Source: Metaphire vulgaris | Lineage: Eukaryota > Annelida > Clitellata > Crassiclitellata > Megascolecidae | Direction of reading: 5' to 3' | NCBI GenBank assembly: GCA_018105865.1 | Contig: CM030848.1 | Span: 3,395,501-3,459,500 of the forward strand | DNA: 64,000 bases | In this document: in pieces, positions 23,365 through 33,967 of the stretch | How the letters are laid out: each line of letters begins with the position of its first letter | Position numbering within the stretch: position 1 is the first letter of the stretch | Position numbers and translations under genes: made by a program | Notes under the pieces: generated by a model | The model's database searches: none | What the model saw: only the letters and a program-made list of their open reading frames with translations | Told to the model about the DNA's origin: nothing

Positions 23365-24019
23365 TAGGGCTGAAAGTTTCGAATTTTTATAACCGATTAA
23401 TCGACGTCAGTAATCGACTATTAATCGATTTATCGAAACAATAAAATAAAACAGTAAAACAGTAAAATCTGTAAAATATGTAAAACAGTAAAATCTATCA
23501 GAATTGTAGGGCAGAGTGTGGCTGATATGCTCGACGCTCGGCTCTACCCTCCAACAACTACCACAAATTTTCAATGCAATTTTGTTTATTGTTGCTCTGT
23601 GATTTGGCGTTTTTCTTAATAGAAATATCTGCGAGTGGTGCACAAGTCTGCCGTTTTTCATCCGATGGAAAGCAAATGAACGACGTACGTTCTTGACCGC
23701 TAAAAGAGCGTAACTATATTTGATAAGCAGATCTCTAACAGAAAGATAGATATCTCTTGTTCTGTGTTATATAAAATTATATATCGTTCGGACAATTGAG
23801 TATACAGTTCCACAAAGCTACATAAGTACATAACTAATACACATAAGTACATAACTAATCACTAATCGCAGTGATTATTTAGCTGAAAAGCCACAGACTA
23901 CATACTAGTCAAAGCAGTTCTCAACGGCTAGATTAATGATTAATCGTTCAATTATTTTAATAACCGACAATATTATTAATCGAATAATCGATTACGATCG
24001 ATTAATCGTTGCAGCTCTG
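23365..24019. mobile_element. hAT-like element with GATTAATC iterons
   Basis: Left end TAGGGCTGAAAGTTTCG and right end CGTTGCAGCTCTG are imperfect complements. Both subterminal regions are full of ATTAATCGAT-type motifs. Flanking 8-mers do not match, so the boundaries are inferred from the ends only. It is related in style to the element at 57508-58245. Confidence 0.65.
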
Positions 24020-24569
24020 CGTCCATGAAAATCTTGTTGTTCAACTGGGTGATCGGTCAGAATAAGCCTTTAGCCAAACTTCCATCTACGTTTGCGACCT
24101 GAGGTAACGGAATAATAGGCGTATAATTAAATGTCTGAATCTCGGAGAACGACGAGCGCCCAGAGGATGATGGATTAGGTGGAGATCGACAGAGGTCGCT
24201 CGGAGTCCGTGCTTCTATGCAACCGCCGGCGTTCGACTTGAGGTTGACTTAATTAACTGATCGCAGTGATTAGTTAGCTGCAAAGCCACACTTTGGGCAT
24301 CAACGGAGCCTCGGGACTGGAATACAAACATTCAGAAAGAAACTATTGCTGAAGCCAGAAAAAGTGCTTCGAAGAAAACTGATTGCAGTCTACACAGAAT
24401 CATTATCATCAGATTCACCTTGAAGTATATGCCTGTGGTTTGTCGCCTGCAGCTACTCCGGGTCCTTAAAAATTGGGGAGGCAAAATTGAAAAATTATTC
24501 TTAGCAAAAACTTAGCATGATTTAAAGTGGCTTATGAAGCATTACTGCCTTGTGTGAAAGCCAATAGGG
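24020..24569. other. Unannotated DNA
   Basis: The phrase TAACTGATCGCAGTGATTAG-TTAGCTG near 24255 resembles sequence near 23860, hinting at a duplicated segment. No gene is seen. Confidence 0.3.
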
Positions 24570-24648
24570 GCGCTAACGGAGATTGAACCCGCTCCGTCAG
24601 CCTACCGCTCCAGCGCGTAACCCACTCTGCCATCTTCATCAAAACCTG
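24570..24648 (-). repeat. tRNA-like SINE head (A and B boxes), minus strand
   Basis: On the minus strand TGGCAGAGTGGGTTA fits a Pol III A box and GGTTCAATCTC, about 35 bases later, a B box. The stem CGGAG/CTCCG brackets the B box, but no acceptor stem forms. It is therefore better read as the promoter head of a tRNA-derived SINE or a tRNA pseudogene than as a working tRNA. Confidence 0.45.
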
Positions 24649-24932
24649 TCTACCTTAGATCACTATTAACCCTCAGCCTCCTCGACCCACACGTTCGTCA
24701 TCTCATGTCACTCTTTCACGCCCACTGAATCAGTCATCCCTGAAAATTTGCAACCGTGCCTTCTCATACGCCGCACCTGAACTTTGGAACTCGATCCCAG
24801 CTTCCCTCCGCAGACTTGGACACTTTCAAACAATAAAATCTTAGTCCTCATTTCCTATAATTCAGCATTATCTCCTAAAGTCTTCACTTTTAAGCTTAAA
24901 TCCTTCCTTTTTCTAAAATAATTTCCTCCATA

Positions 24933-25937
24933 TAGGGTTACCAGACGTACGTCCTTAAATTTCGTGGCCCCATTCTTAAGGGCGTTTGTCCTTAATAAGG
25001 ACACAAAATGTCCTTAAATTTCATTTAAAATAGTAATTACCGATTTGAGACATTACGATAGATTAAATTAAAAGGATTTGTAATTGGTGGATATTGATCG
25101 CTTAAAAAGGTCATCATTAGTTATTTATGCTTATTTGCATCTTTAGCGTCCTAAATCATAGTAAATGTCCGACAAGCAAATAAGGCCATCGCCAGTGGGC
25201 CTGGCGGTTCCAGGAATTCTTGGTTCGGGGTGGAAAAATTATAGAAAGTTTGTGGGGGATGCAAAGTTAAGAGAAAAAGAAATGAGAGGGAAGAGACAAT
25301 TCTTGGTGTTTTACTCACTAAATGTTAAAAAACCTTGCCATGAAAAAGGCAGAAAAGATAGCAGAGTGGTAACAACGTTGGACGTTCAACTCCCGCAGGA
25401 ACCCCTAAGGTCGACTCAGCCTTACTCGCCAGAGGGCGGTTATAACATAAAAATTGAGGAGCAGCGTTCGCTGCGAAGTAAAGCGCAGGCCTAGATGTCA
25501 GTGGTTTTCACACAGGCTTACTTAGCCTCCTAAATCACTTAAAATCACATTATTATTTTTTATTATTATTATTTTGGCTGGCAACTTATTCAAGGTTAAT
25601 GGCGTATGCCACCTGCGTCGCTGTATGCCCAAGAGACCGGAGATCAGCACCGGCCCCAACGCTCGAATTCGGGCATGGGGAAACTTTACTTTACTTTAGA
25701 AAAAGCTGGCAAGCAAAAAAACGTCATTCGCTGTATACTTTTGAGCCGAGTTTTAAAACTTACCGCAAAAATACGTTGACAAGCAAAAAAACTCCGGTGG
25801 GGAGGCATATCCCCAGTCATCAACATGCATCGCTAGTTTTTTGTGCTTCTTTAGAGTACTGAAGAGTCTGACAAACCAATGCGTTTTCAAGTCTGTGTGT
25901 CCTTAAATTCTTTACAATTGATCTGGTATCCCTGCAC
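24933..25937. mobile_element. hAT-like element with GTCCTTAAATTT iterons
   Basis: Left end TAGGGTTACCAGACG and right end ATCTGGTATCCCTGC are imperfect complements. Flanks cctccata (24925-24932) and tctccata (25938-25945) match at 7 of 8. The iteron GTCCTTAAATTT occurs near both ends. The 109-codon frame at 25165-25494 lies inside and has no recognised domain. The shared motif GACAAGCAAA... occurs at about 25170, 25708 and 25779. Confidence 0.75.
25499..25580. repeat. Interspersed repeat with (ATT)n tail, copy 2
   Basis: Same sequence as 20042-20150 (GTTTTCACACAGGCTTACTT), nested in the hAT-like element. Confidence 0.65.
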
Positions 25938-26164
25938 TCTCCATAGCTGTAACAACCTAGCCTCACTGCCCTTCGGATGTTGGCTATTGTCTGGCTGATC
26001 ATGTACCTTTCTCATAGCAATTTTAAGAAATACTGAGCGCCTAAGAATAAGCAGCTACTGTTCTGCTGCTTTTCAAAGCACTCTATACATCCACGAGATT
26101 TTACTTACTTACTTGCTGCACGATAATAATGATTACATAATACATAGGCCCTACAGTTCACTTC

Positions 26165-26620
26165 ATTCATCAAAACCGGTCTACCATCGACTATTCTTAA
26201 CGCCTCAGCCTCCTGGACCTACACGTTCGTCATCTCATCTAAACTATGCACGCTGATGTTCTGTGCATGGAATGGTCTCTGTCCGACCTATGTGGCCGAT
26301 TTGCTCCAGCCAACATCAACCGCCAGCGGTAGACCAGGCCTGCGATCAGCCTCTACCAGCCAATACCAGAAACCTCGTCTTCGGACAGTCATGGGGTAAC
26401 GAGCCTTCTTGTACGCTGGACCCCATGCCTGGAACGCCCTTCCACCAGCGCTACGGAACATAAAGTCGCCCGTCGCTTTTCGTAAACAGTTGAAGACTGT
26501 TTAATCTGTTTAATTGTGCTTATAATAATTGACATTAATTGTAATGCGCTTGCTAACATTAATTTATTAGGCGCAATATAAATAGCAAATTAAATTAAAT
26601 TAAATTTTTAAAAAGGCGCA
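26165..26620 (+). mobile_element. LINE 3' end (GGCGCAATATAAAT tail)
   Basis: The sequence from GCACGCTGATGTT to the tail TTAGGCGCAATATAAATA plus TAAAT repeats is closely matched at 53282-53638, where it follows a reverse transcriptase. It encodes the last part of that LINE (PTSTASGRPGLRSAS-like). Confidence 0.75.
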
Positions 26621-26631
26621 ATATAAATTTA

Positions 26632-27032
26632 GGGGCTGTCCATTAATTATGTCAACAATTTTTGGGCAATTTTTGACTCCCCTCCCTTGTCAACAACTGT
26701 CAACTTTCACTTAACCCCCCCATAATTATGTCAACTCTTGACCCCTCCCCAAGATCAATGACAGGTCCCAATAACAAGGTTCTTATTTTTGTGGTGATGA
26801 TTATTTTTTCCCTTTTTCCTCATCGAGTGTCAAAATGTGGTGGTGATGACCTTTTTTCTAATGCTTTTTTCCATTGTAGTAAGTAGTATTCTATGAAATT
26901 TCCTATTTTTGATTATTTAAAAAGTGAAATTGCTGACGTCAACTTCTCTTGACCTCCCCCTCTCCTGTCAACAACTGTCAAACTTTTCCAAACCCCTCCC
27001 CTAAATTGTTGACGTAATTAATGGACAGCCCC
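26632..27032. mobile_element. PIF/Harbinger-like MITE, copy 2
   Basis: TIRs GGGGCTGTCCATTAATTA and complement, flanked by TTA on both sides. About 400 bp, closely similar to copies 1 and 3. Confidence 0.8.
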
Positions 27033-27274
27033 TTACTCGATTTTACTTACTTAGTACTTACTTACCAAAGTGGCGCCTGAAAGAGTGGCTTTGCCCATGT
27101 AGTTATTATTAGAGGAGACGGCATTACGTCATTTGGCTGAAGCCAACTTTTTGGGAAATTCCCAAACGGCAGCCACATTGGTAGACCCAAAACATCATCA
27201 GCTGAGCCATGGGGAATAGCTGCGGGAATGTTTTATCAATGTTCTAAGAACTTTTTATTAGTATGTAACTATGT

Positions 27275-29211
27275 ATTGAAAATGGAGGCTCCAGGATTTG
27301 GCAAGTGGCGGGGGTGCAGGGGGGCACTTCTAATTAATGTAATCATGGGCCTACCGCTTGTTGTTAGGTATGTTACCGTATGTAGCATTAAGTATAGGGT
27401 CCCAACAGGGGCCAGGCACTCAATAGGGGCCGGACCCCCTGGGCCCAGTGGCGGATCCAGGATTTGGCAAGAGGGGGCGTTTGGGTGGCAACTTCTAATC
27501 ATGGGAGGCCTACCGTTTCTTGTTAGGTATGTAGTATTAAGTATAGGGTCCCAACAGGAAGGCCACTAGGGGCCAGGCACTCAATAGTCAATAGGGGCAC
27601 GGACTCCTCTGAGTCGAGGATTTGGCAAGTGGGATGCCGTTGGGGGTGACAACTTGTAATTAGAGATGTGCGGGTACAGCAAAATGCATACCCTACCCGT
27701 ACCCGTGGGAAAACTTTTTTACCCTACCCTACCCGTACCCGCTAGCGCTATACCCTACCCGACCCGTACCCGTAAGCTGTGTACCCGTACCCGTACCCGT
27801 ACCCGTAACCGACTTTGGTTGGAATTTGGAGTTGTTGGATTTGGAATTTTGGACCCGTACCCGCGGGTGCGTTTACGGGTACAAGTACTACAAGGGCCTG
27901 TACATGGACCCGTGAACCCGGTGTCCCGTATCCGTTCCTAGAGACTATAGAGAGGCAACAGTGAAATAGGGGCTACGAAATTGGGATAACTATTCATTGT
28001 AAATAGCACGCATGTTTAGATTAGGACAGATCTAGTACTTAGGAATCAGGATAATCAGTCAGCTAGCCTAAGCCGACATGAATGGGCTTGTTTAAAATAT
28101 TTAGTAGATATCATTTATCTATGAGCAGGCATTAGAGCTCAAGTTAAACCACAAAACTTTACCAGAAGAACTTTCTCGGTCAAAGAGTCCTTGGAGGAGT
28201 CAGAGGACGCCATTATAGATTTATTACTGATGATGTCAGATGACGTCATCTGTATTTCCTTTATGTTTTCAGTAAGCAAAATGCATGCTGTCTGACAAAC
28301 TGAACTCGATGTACAAGTTATACTAATACACTTTACTCAATATTATTTTTCTATTACTGTATTGCTAATTTGCTATAGTAGTAAGAAATGAAAATATAAC
28401 TTTTCGGGTAAAACGGGTATACCCGTACCCGTAGCCGCTATACCCGTACCCGTAGCGCTGTACCCGTACCCGACCCGTACCCGTAAAATGTGTACCCTAC
28501 CCTACCCGTACCCGCGGGTACGGGTACGGGTAGGGTATACCCGCGGGTACGGGTATACCCGCACATCTCTACTTCTAATCATGGGGTGACGGGGTCCTAC
28601 CGTTTCTTGTTGGGTATGTAGTATTAAGTAAAGGGTCCCAACAGGGAGGCCAGGCACTCAATAGGGGCACGAATCCCCATGGGCCCAGTGGCGGATCCAA
28701 GATTTGGCAAGTGGGGGGCGGGCGTTGGGGGTGGCAACTTCTAATCATGGGGTGACGGGGTCCTACCGTTTCTTGTTGGGTATGTAGTATTAAGTAAAGG
28801 GTCCCAACAGGGAAGCCAGGCACTCAATAGGGGGCACGAATCCCCCATGGGCCCAGTGGCGGATCCAGGATTTGGCAAGTGGGGGGCGTTGGGGTGGCAA
28901 CTTCTAATCATGAAGGGCCTGCCGTTTTTTGCTAGGTATGTTATGTAGTATTAAGTATAGGGTCCCAACAGGGGGTACTGGGGGGCCAAGCACTCAAAAG
29001 GAGGCACGGACCCCTCTGGGCCCAGTGGCGAATCCAGGATTTGGCAAGTGGGGGGGCCTTTGGGGTGGCAACTTCGAATCATGGGGGCCTACCGTTTGTT
29101 GTTAGCTATGTAGTATTAAGTATAGGGTTCCAACAGAGGCTGCTGGAGGGCCATGCACTCAATAGAGGCACGCCCCCCCGGAGACCCCCATGTGGAGCCG
29201 CCACTGATTAA
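27275..29211. repeat. Tandem array of about 168-bp MITE-derived units
   Basis: Six units each start near GGCGGATCCAGGATTTGGCA and contain AGTATAGGGTCCCAACAGG and CAGGCACTCAATAGGGGCAC. Unit starts are near 27275, 27440, 27606 (split by the nested hAT), 28686, 28856 and 29024. A lone copy with its own TSD at 36779-36965 shows that the unit is a hAT MITE that became tandemised here. Confidence 0.85.
27661..28571. mobile_element. hAT element with CCCGTA iterons, nested in the array
   Basis: Perfect 16-bp TIRs TAGAGATGTGCGGGTA are flanked by cttgtaat and cttctaat (7 of 8), and the insertion interrupts an array unit. Over 100 bp inside each end is made of CCCGTA/TACGGG runs. The 911-bp element has no transposase frame. 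Confidence 0.88.
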
Positions 29212-29297
29212 GATGCTATTGTTCGACATTTGTGTTTGAAAAATAGCAAGTGGACAGTATATTGGATGACATCAATCGTGTTTTCAATAAGGCATAA

Positions 29298-29760
29298 GGG
29301 CTGTCCATTAATTATGTCAACAATTTTTGGACAATTTTTGCCACCTCCCAGGGATATTTTTACACCCTCCTAACACCCTCTAACACCACCACCCCGCCCC
29401 AATTTGAGGTCGACAGCCCCCAAAATTTGGTAATGTGACAATGCAAAATGGATAGTAATTAGCTCTGAACACCCCCATCCCCCAAAATGCAGGACACCCT
29501 GTCCCCCAAACTTTTATTGTCAGATGACCTTTTTGTCAGCTTTTTTCGGGGTAGAGACTTAAAAATTCCGACACCCTTCCCCCCAATTTTCTCGACACCC
29601 CAAATTCAAAATCATAGAAATAGCACTGCCCCTCCCCTTGTCATCAACTGTCAACTTTCAGTTACACCCCCTATAAATATAAATAATTGTCAAAAACTCC
29701 CCCCGCAAGATGAATGACAGGTCCCAATAACAAAGTTATTATTTATAAAAATTTTAATAG
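29298..29760. mobile_element. PIF/Harbinger-like MITE, truncated and diverged copy
   Basis: Starts AGGGCTGTCCATTAATTATG and later has GATGAATGACAGGTCCCAAT as in the full copies, but no right TIR is found. The C-rich middle is rearranged. Confidence 0.6.
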
Positions 29761-30679
29761 GGAATGATATAACTCTGACTTAATACTTCTGTATTCGTCC
29801 TATTCAACCACAATGGCCGCTAACAATAGAGGTGCTATTTTTAGTCTACGCGCTACTGGCTTCACGCAGCCTGGTTAGAAATGACGTAATGCCGTCTCCT
29901 CTAATAATAACTCCATGGCTTTGCCTCTCTTCGTAGCAGAGATGTGCGGATCGCGGATAGATCCGCACGCGGGGTCAGATCCGCAAGGTTTTAATGGATC
30001 CGCGGACCTTGGCGGACCCAAGTATCAAATAGCCGGCGAACGCGGATTATCCGCGGATCCTGGCAACTGCATGGCAACACGCACACACAGACACACAAAT
30101 ACATACACATTGTGCATTGCTATTTGCTACCTTTTCAAATTACCTCCCTGAATTTTATGGCTATTGCATGGTTTCCGATGACCAAAGCGGCAATTACCGC
30201 TTTGATCAACAGAAACACTAAGTTAGGAAGTTAACATCAGAGATCAGATTCACTCACAGGAGACAACTTCCGACAAGTTCAAAGTCCAGACAACCCGCGC
30301 GCCATCGTCTGTGCTTGCCGAATCGAGGTTTTATTGTACGCCATTAATAGATATATGACACCCAACCTTTTGTGGCGAATTCAGAAATAGCGATAGAAAT
30401 AATTAGCAATCAATAATAACTTTGCCTGAGGTCCAATAGACATAATACCTCCATTAGAAATGCCCGTGTAGTGTATAAAGGCTAAGAGATAGGCCTTCAG
30501 TAGAGGGCGCCATACGCCAAGATAGAAGAACGAAATTGAGCTTAGTGAGTTTAGCACACCTCTCTTAGGTCCGCAGACATCTTTTAAATAGTGGCCCTTG
30601 CAATGGATCGAGACCGATAGCTGAGGGCAGCGTGTGTGTGGAAAGGAAGGTGTGTATGGTATTCTTACATGGATAGGGC

Positions 30680-31100
30680 ATCCTGAGCACCCTAAAGAGA
30701 GCACCTTAGGTGGAAGGCACCCAGAGATTAGGAAGGCGCCCGGAGATAAGGAAAGCACCCGGATAGGGAGAGAACACCTTAGGTGGAAGGCACCGGGAGA
30801 TAGGGAAGGCACCCTGAGGTTAAGGGAGCACCCTGAGGTCGGAGCACCCTGAGGTTAAGAGCACCCTTGGTAGAAGCACCATATAGGTGCGGTGCGAGGT
30901 TTGAGGTATAGGTGCGAGAGGTGCGGTGCTTGCGATATAGGTGCAGTGCGAGAGGTGCGGTGCTTGCGATATAGGTGCAGTGCGAGAGGTGCGGTGCTTG
31001 AGATACAGGTGCGGTGTTGAGAGTCAGGTGCACTGAGAGCTAGAAGAGAAGTGCAGTGCATTGAGAACTAAGTGCGGTGCGTAGAGATATAAGGACGCTG
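30680..31100. repeat. GCACCCTGAGGT / GTGCGGTGC minisatellite
   Basis: Irregular units of GCACCCTGAGGTTAAG (30680-30870) pass into 34-bp units around GAGGTGCGGTGCTTGCGATA (30900-31020). Confidence 0.75.
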
Positions 31101-31479
31101 CGAGATATGGGCTGTGTGGAGTAACTAGCCATAGAGAAGGTGCGATGCGCAAGGGAACAGGCGATAGAGTGTGCAGTGCGAGGGCCTATTAAATTTAGCC
31201 AAAAAGCAAGACGAACGGACACGTGCTTAAGAGTCAAGTTCTACCCTGTGTAGCAGACCGGGCAGAGCCATCTTGAGTTTAGGAGGCCTAGGGACCTCGA
31301 GAGCCCGGTTCACCACACTATGGCAACGCTGTACGTAATTTTAAGAGGTAGGCGCCCTATTAGAGAATTTGGAGCGCCTTGGTTATGAAGTAACCAATTT
31401 ATTGCCTATATTTGTTTTGTACTGGTCGATGTGTGCAATATACATTATTCATATATGAACGCATTGAACGCAGACTTGG

Positions 31480-31640
31480 AGTCAAGGCCACAACTTTCGA
31501 GGCCAAGGCGAGGCCAAGGACTTGTAACACGAGGTCAAGGCCAAGGCCAGCAGGTCCGAGGCCGAGGCCAAGGCCGGGGACCAGAGGTCCGAGGCCAAGG
31601 CCAAGGACATCAGGTCCGAGGCCAAGGCCGAGGACCTCAC
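31480..31640. repeat. GAGGCCAAGGCC minisatellite
   Basis: Repeats of GAGGCCAAGGCC with variants (GAGGTCCGAGGCC). Gly-Gln-Arg and Pro-Arg rich translations are artefacts. Confidence 0.8.
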
Positions 31641-32216
31641 ATGTAGGCCTAAGCAGATGCAGATGTCTCTGTTTAGACTTTAGAGACAATCATAAGCCAC
31701 CTGTTAGGCTGTTACTAGTATAGTACTCTAGTTATCTCAACAGTGGCGAATGAAGAATACAATGTCGCCGGTCAAGAATGCAAAGCAATGACATTGCCAA
31801 TTATTAATTTACTGCTTTAAAATAGACGCCATATATCCATTTAGGTTCAAGCCTTTTAATAGTTTTATTAGCAAGAAACTCAATTATCTGGTCCAAATGC
31901 CTTCTTCACTCCAATGCCCTTCGGCAAGTAGTGAACCATTGTTCGTTGCTGAATAGTCTGACAGATGGGACGGTCCTTCGGAAGCAATGTAAGAATGCAT
32001 GGAACGCTTTCCGCCTGGAAAATTGCCAGAGAATGTAACCGCAAGGAGGTTAAGTTAAAATCTGATGTGTACAGAAGCTTTACGCTAATTTTTATAAAGA
32101 CAAAGGAGGCATATCAGGGCTATGTGAGATGCAAAGACAACAAAGTGCCGCTGTACGGAAAAATAATAAAGCAGACTTATTTCAGGACTTTTGCAGGTCA
32201 GTAATTTACAAAACCC

Positions 32217-32228
32217 ATTATTATTTTC

Positions 32229-32291
<63 letters not shown>
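32217..32291. repeat. (TTA)n microsatellite
   Basis: About 20 TTA units within the hAT element. Confidence 0.95.
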
Positions 32292-32292
<1 letters not shown>

Positions 32293-32501
32293 AATGTCAA
32301 TTTGTATAACGCTATGTGCCTGACGAAAGTATAGTAAAAGACCAAATATATTTACTTTTAGTCTATCTGCGGATTCGGATCCTCCGCGGCTCCTGATATC
32401 GGAAACGCTCGCGGATGGCGGATGCTCCGCGGATCCAAACCTGGCGGAACCTAATTATCCGCGCCCAAAAATTGTTGGAACCGCACATCTCTGCTTCGTA
32501 G

Positions 32502-32746
32502 ATCGTGGGTAAACAATGAATAAGTGAAAGGGAAAATTCCGGAAAGTAGTGAAGCGTCGAGTGATTGGTCAGTGTTGAGACGATTCTCACTCTGGTTCTC
32601 CGGATAAAAGTCTCATTCCTCTCATGCGCAGTTCTTCATTTTAAAAATTCTTCGCCGATTTGCTTAGATATTTTACCACTAAACCAAGGTAGTCTGTTGG
32701 AATTAAATCCTCGTAACTGTTAGGTGTTTATGTTGCGCCAGATATA
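32502..32746 (+). promoter_or_regulatory. Probable IRAK promoter and 5' UTR
   Basis: Unique sequence between the hAT TSD and the IRAK start codon. A TATA-like CGGATAAAAG lies at 32601. The ATG context (gatataATGA) is not a strong Kozak match. The start site is inferred only from position, and the upstream hAT may have displaced older regulatory sequence. Confidence 0.3.
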
Positions 32747-32834
32747 ATGAGTAAAAACATCAACGAGATGCAGTACAGCAGGAGGAGGAAGATCTGCGAA
32801 ATTCTTGACGTCGGTGGTGAATGGAAACTTCTTG
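32747..32834 (+). CDS. IRAK exon 1 (start of death domain)
   Basis: Begins ATG AGT AAA and encodes YSRRRKICEILD...GEWKLL, the first death-domain helices with the conserved Trp. It ends G|gtaagt with one base left over, exactly matching exon 2. Confidence 0.85.
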
Positions 32835-33896
32835 GTAAGTAGATTAAATAGATTGTGCTGTTAAATGGCACTTTGTTTTGACTTTTGTGTTCATACTGAA
32901 GATGCTGAGCGAGAGATGCGGTGAAAGGCAAAGGGGCCTATGCCTGTGTTTCATCGACTATGAGAAGCGAAGCGTTCGATATCATGGAACATGTCATTCT
33001 ATTTGATTACCTGAACAAAGGACAGAAGGATTGTCAGACTTGTACTGGAAACAGGAAGTAGCGATAAGGATAAACGGAGATATTGTTACATTGATAATGA
33101 TCTTGAAATGTGACTTGTCACCGGATTTGTACCATTTATAAGAAGAGGCCAATTTTGAAATGATTAACAGAGATGTAGTACTTGGTACTTGTACTCGAGT
33201 ACAAGTACAATTTTTCAGTACTTGTACTTGTAAGCTAGGTACTTGTACTTGAAGTTTTTGGAATGCACGTACTTGTACTTGTACTTGGAGGCCAGGTACT
33301 TGTACCTGAAGTATTTTGTACTTGCTACATCTCTGATGAATAAGGATTTGGGATCGTCTATAAAGTATGTACCTAAGTACCTAAGAAATCTGATAGTTCC
33401 ACAACAACCTGGATCTACTAGATCTTCTTCTCATGTAACTCTCCTTCGACCTCTGAATCAATCATCTCTCAAAGTTTGTAATTGTGCTTTTTCATACGCT
33501 TCACCTGAGCTTTGGAACTCAATTCCAATATCCCTTCGTTGTCTACATCAAAGCCAAATAACAAACTCTGAGTCACAATTTTCTCCCCTTCTTGCAACAT
33601 CTCCTCATGTTTTTCTTTCTAAACTAAAATCATTTCTCTTTATAAAGTCATTTCCTCCATAGCTGTAGCGTCCTGCCCACTCGCCATTTTGATTAAATGA
33701 CCTGGCATGAATGACCCACCTTTGGCTATAGCTACTTCATTTGAGATTAAGCGCATAGGAATAAGGAGCTACTTCGGTGCATCTTTTGAAAGCGCTTTAG
33801 AAATTAACAAGATTTTACTTACTTACTTATGTAGGTATAAACATTAATTACTGAAATTGGTAAGAGAGCTTTTTCTATTTTTGGGCCAAAAATTTG

Positions 33897-33967
<71 letters not shown>

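Larger units (their letters stand above)
24650..26105 (+). mobile_element. LINE (ELWNSIP family) 3' part, split by a hAT element
   Basis: 24695-24850 reads PLNQSSLKICNRAFSYAAPE then LWNSIPASLRRLG. The 3' UTR resumes at 25938 and ends at about 26105 with GATTTTACTTACTTACTT. The copy at 33336-33832 is uninterrupted and confirms the join. Confidence 0.75.
27096..29917. mobile_element. Large hAT-like element hosting nested repeats
   Basis: Ends CATGTAGTTATTATTAGAGG and the complement of CATGGAGTTATTATTAGAGG continue into a shared GACGGCATTACGTCAT. An exact 8-bp TSD gctttgcc lies at 27088-27095 and 29918-29925. CA...TG termini with an 8-bp TSD fit hAT. The interior is almost all other repeats: a MITE tandem array, a nested hAT and a truncated PIF MITE. 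Confidence 0.8.
29937..32493. mobile_element. hAT element with ATCCGCGG iterons, abutting the IRAK promoter
   Basis: Perfect 13-bp TIRs CAGAGATGTGCGG are flanked by an exact TSD cttcgtag at 29929-29936 and 32494-32501. Both subterminal regions carry runs of ATCCGCGG-type motifs. The middle holds two minisatellites and a TTA tract. Its left TSD lies only 3 bp from the TSD of the preceding hAT element, and its right end about 250 bp before the IRAK start codon. Confidence 0.9.

Noticed and set aside
24570..24648. Functional tRNA gene
   Set aside because: The acceptor stem does not pair and the T loop is too long, so I kept it only as a SINE-like head.
25165..25494. 109-codon host gene candidate
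   Set aside because: Lies inside a hAT-like element, begins within the shared MITE motif, and shows no recognisable domain.
28381..28571. CRISPR-like or telomeric array of CCCGTA
   Set aside because: Repeats lack spacers, and the block is bounded by hAT TIRs and a TSD; a eukaryotic context also argues against CRISPR.
31399..31723. Gly/Leu-rich and Pro/Arg-rich frames resembling structural proteins
   Set aside because: Direct product of the GAGGCCAAGGCC minisatellite on both strands.
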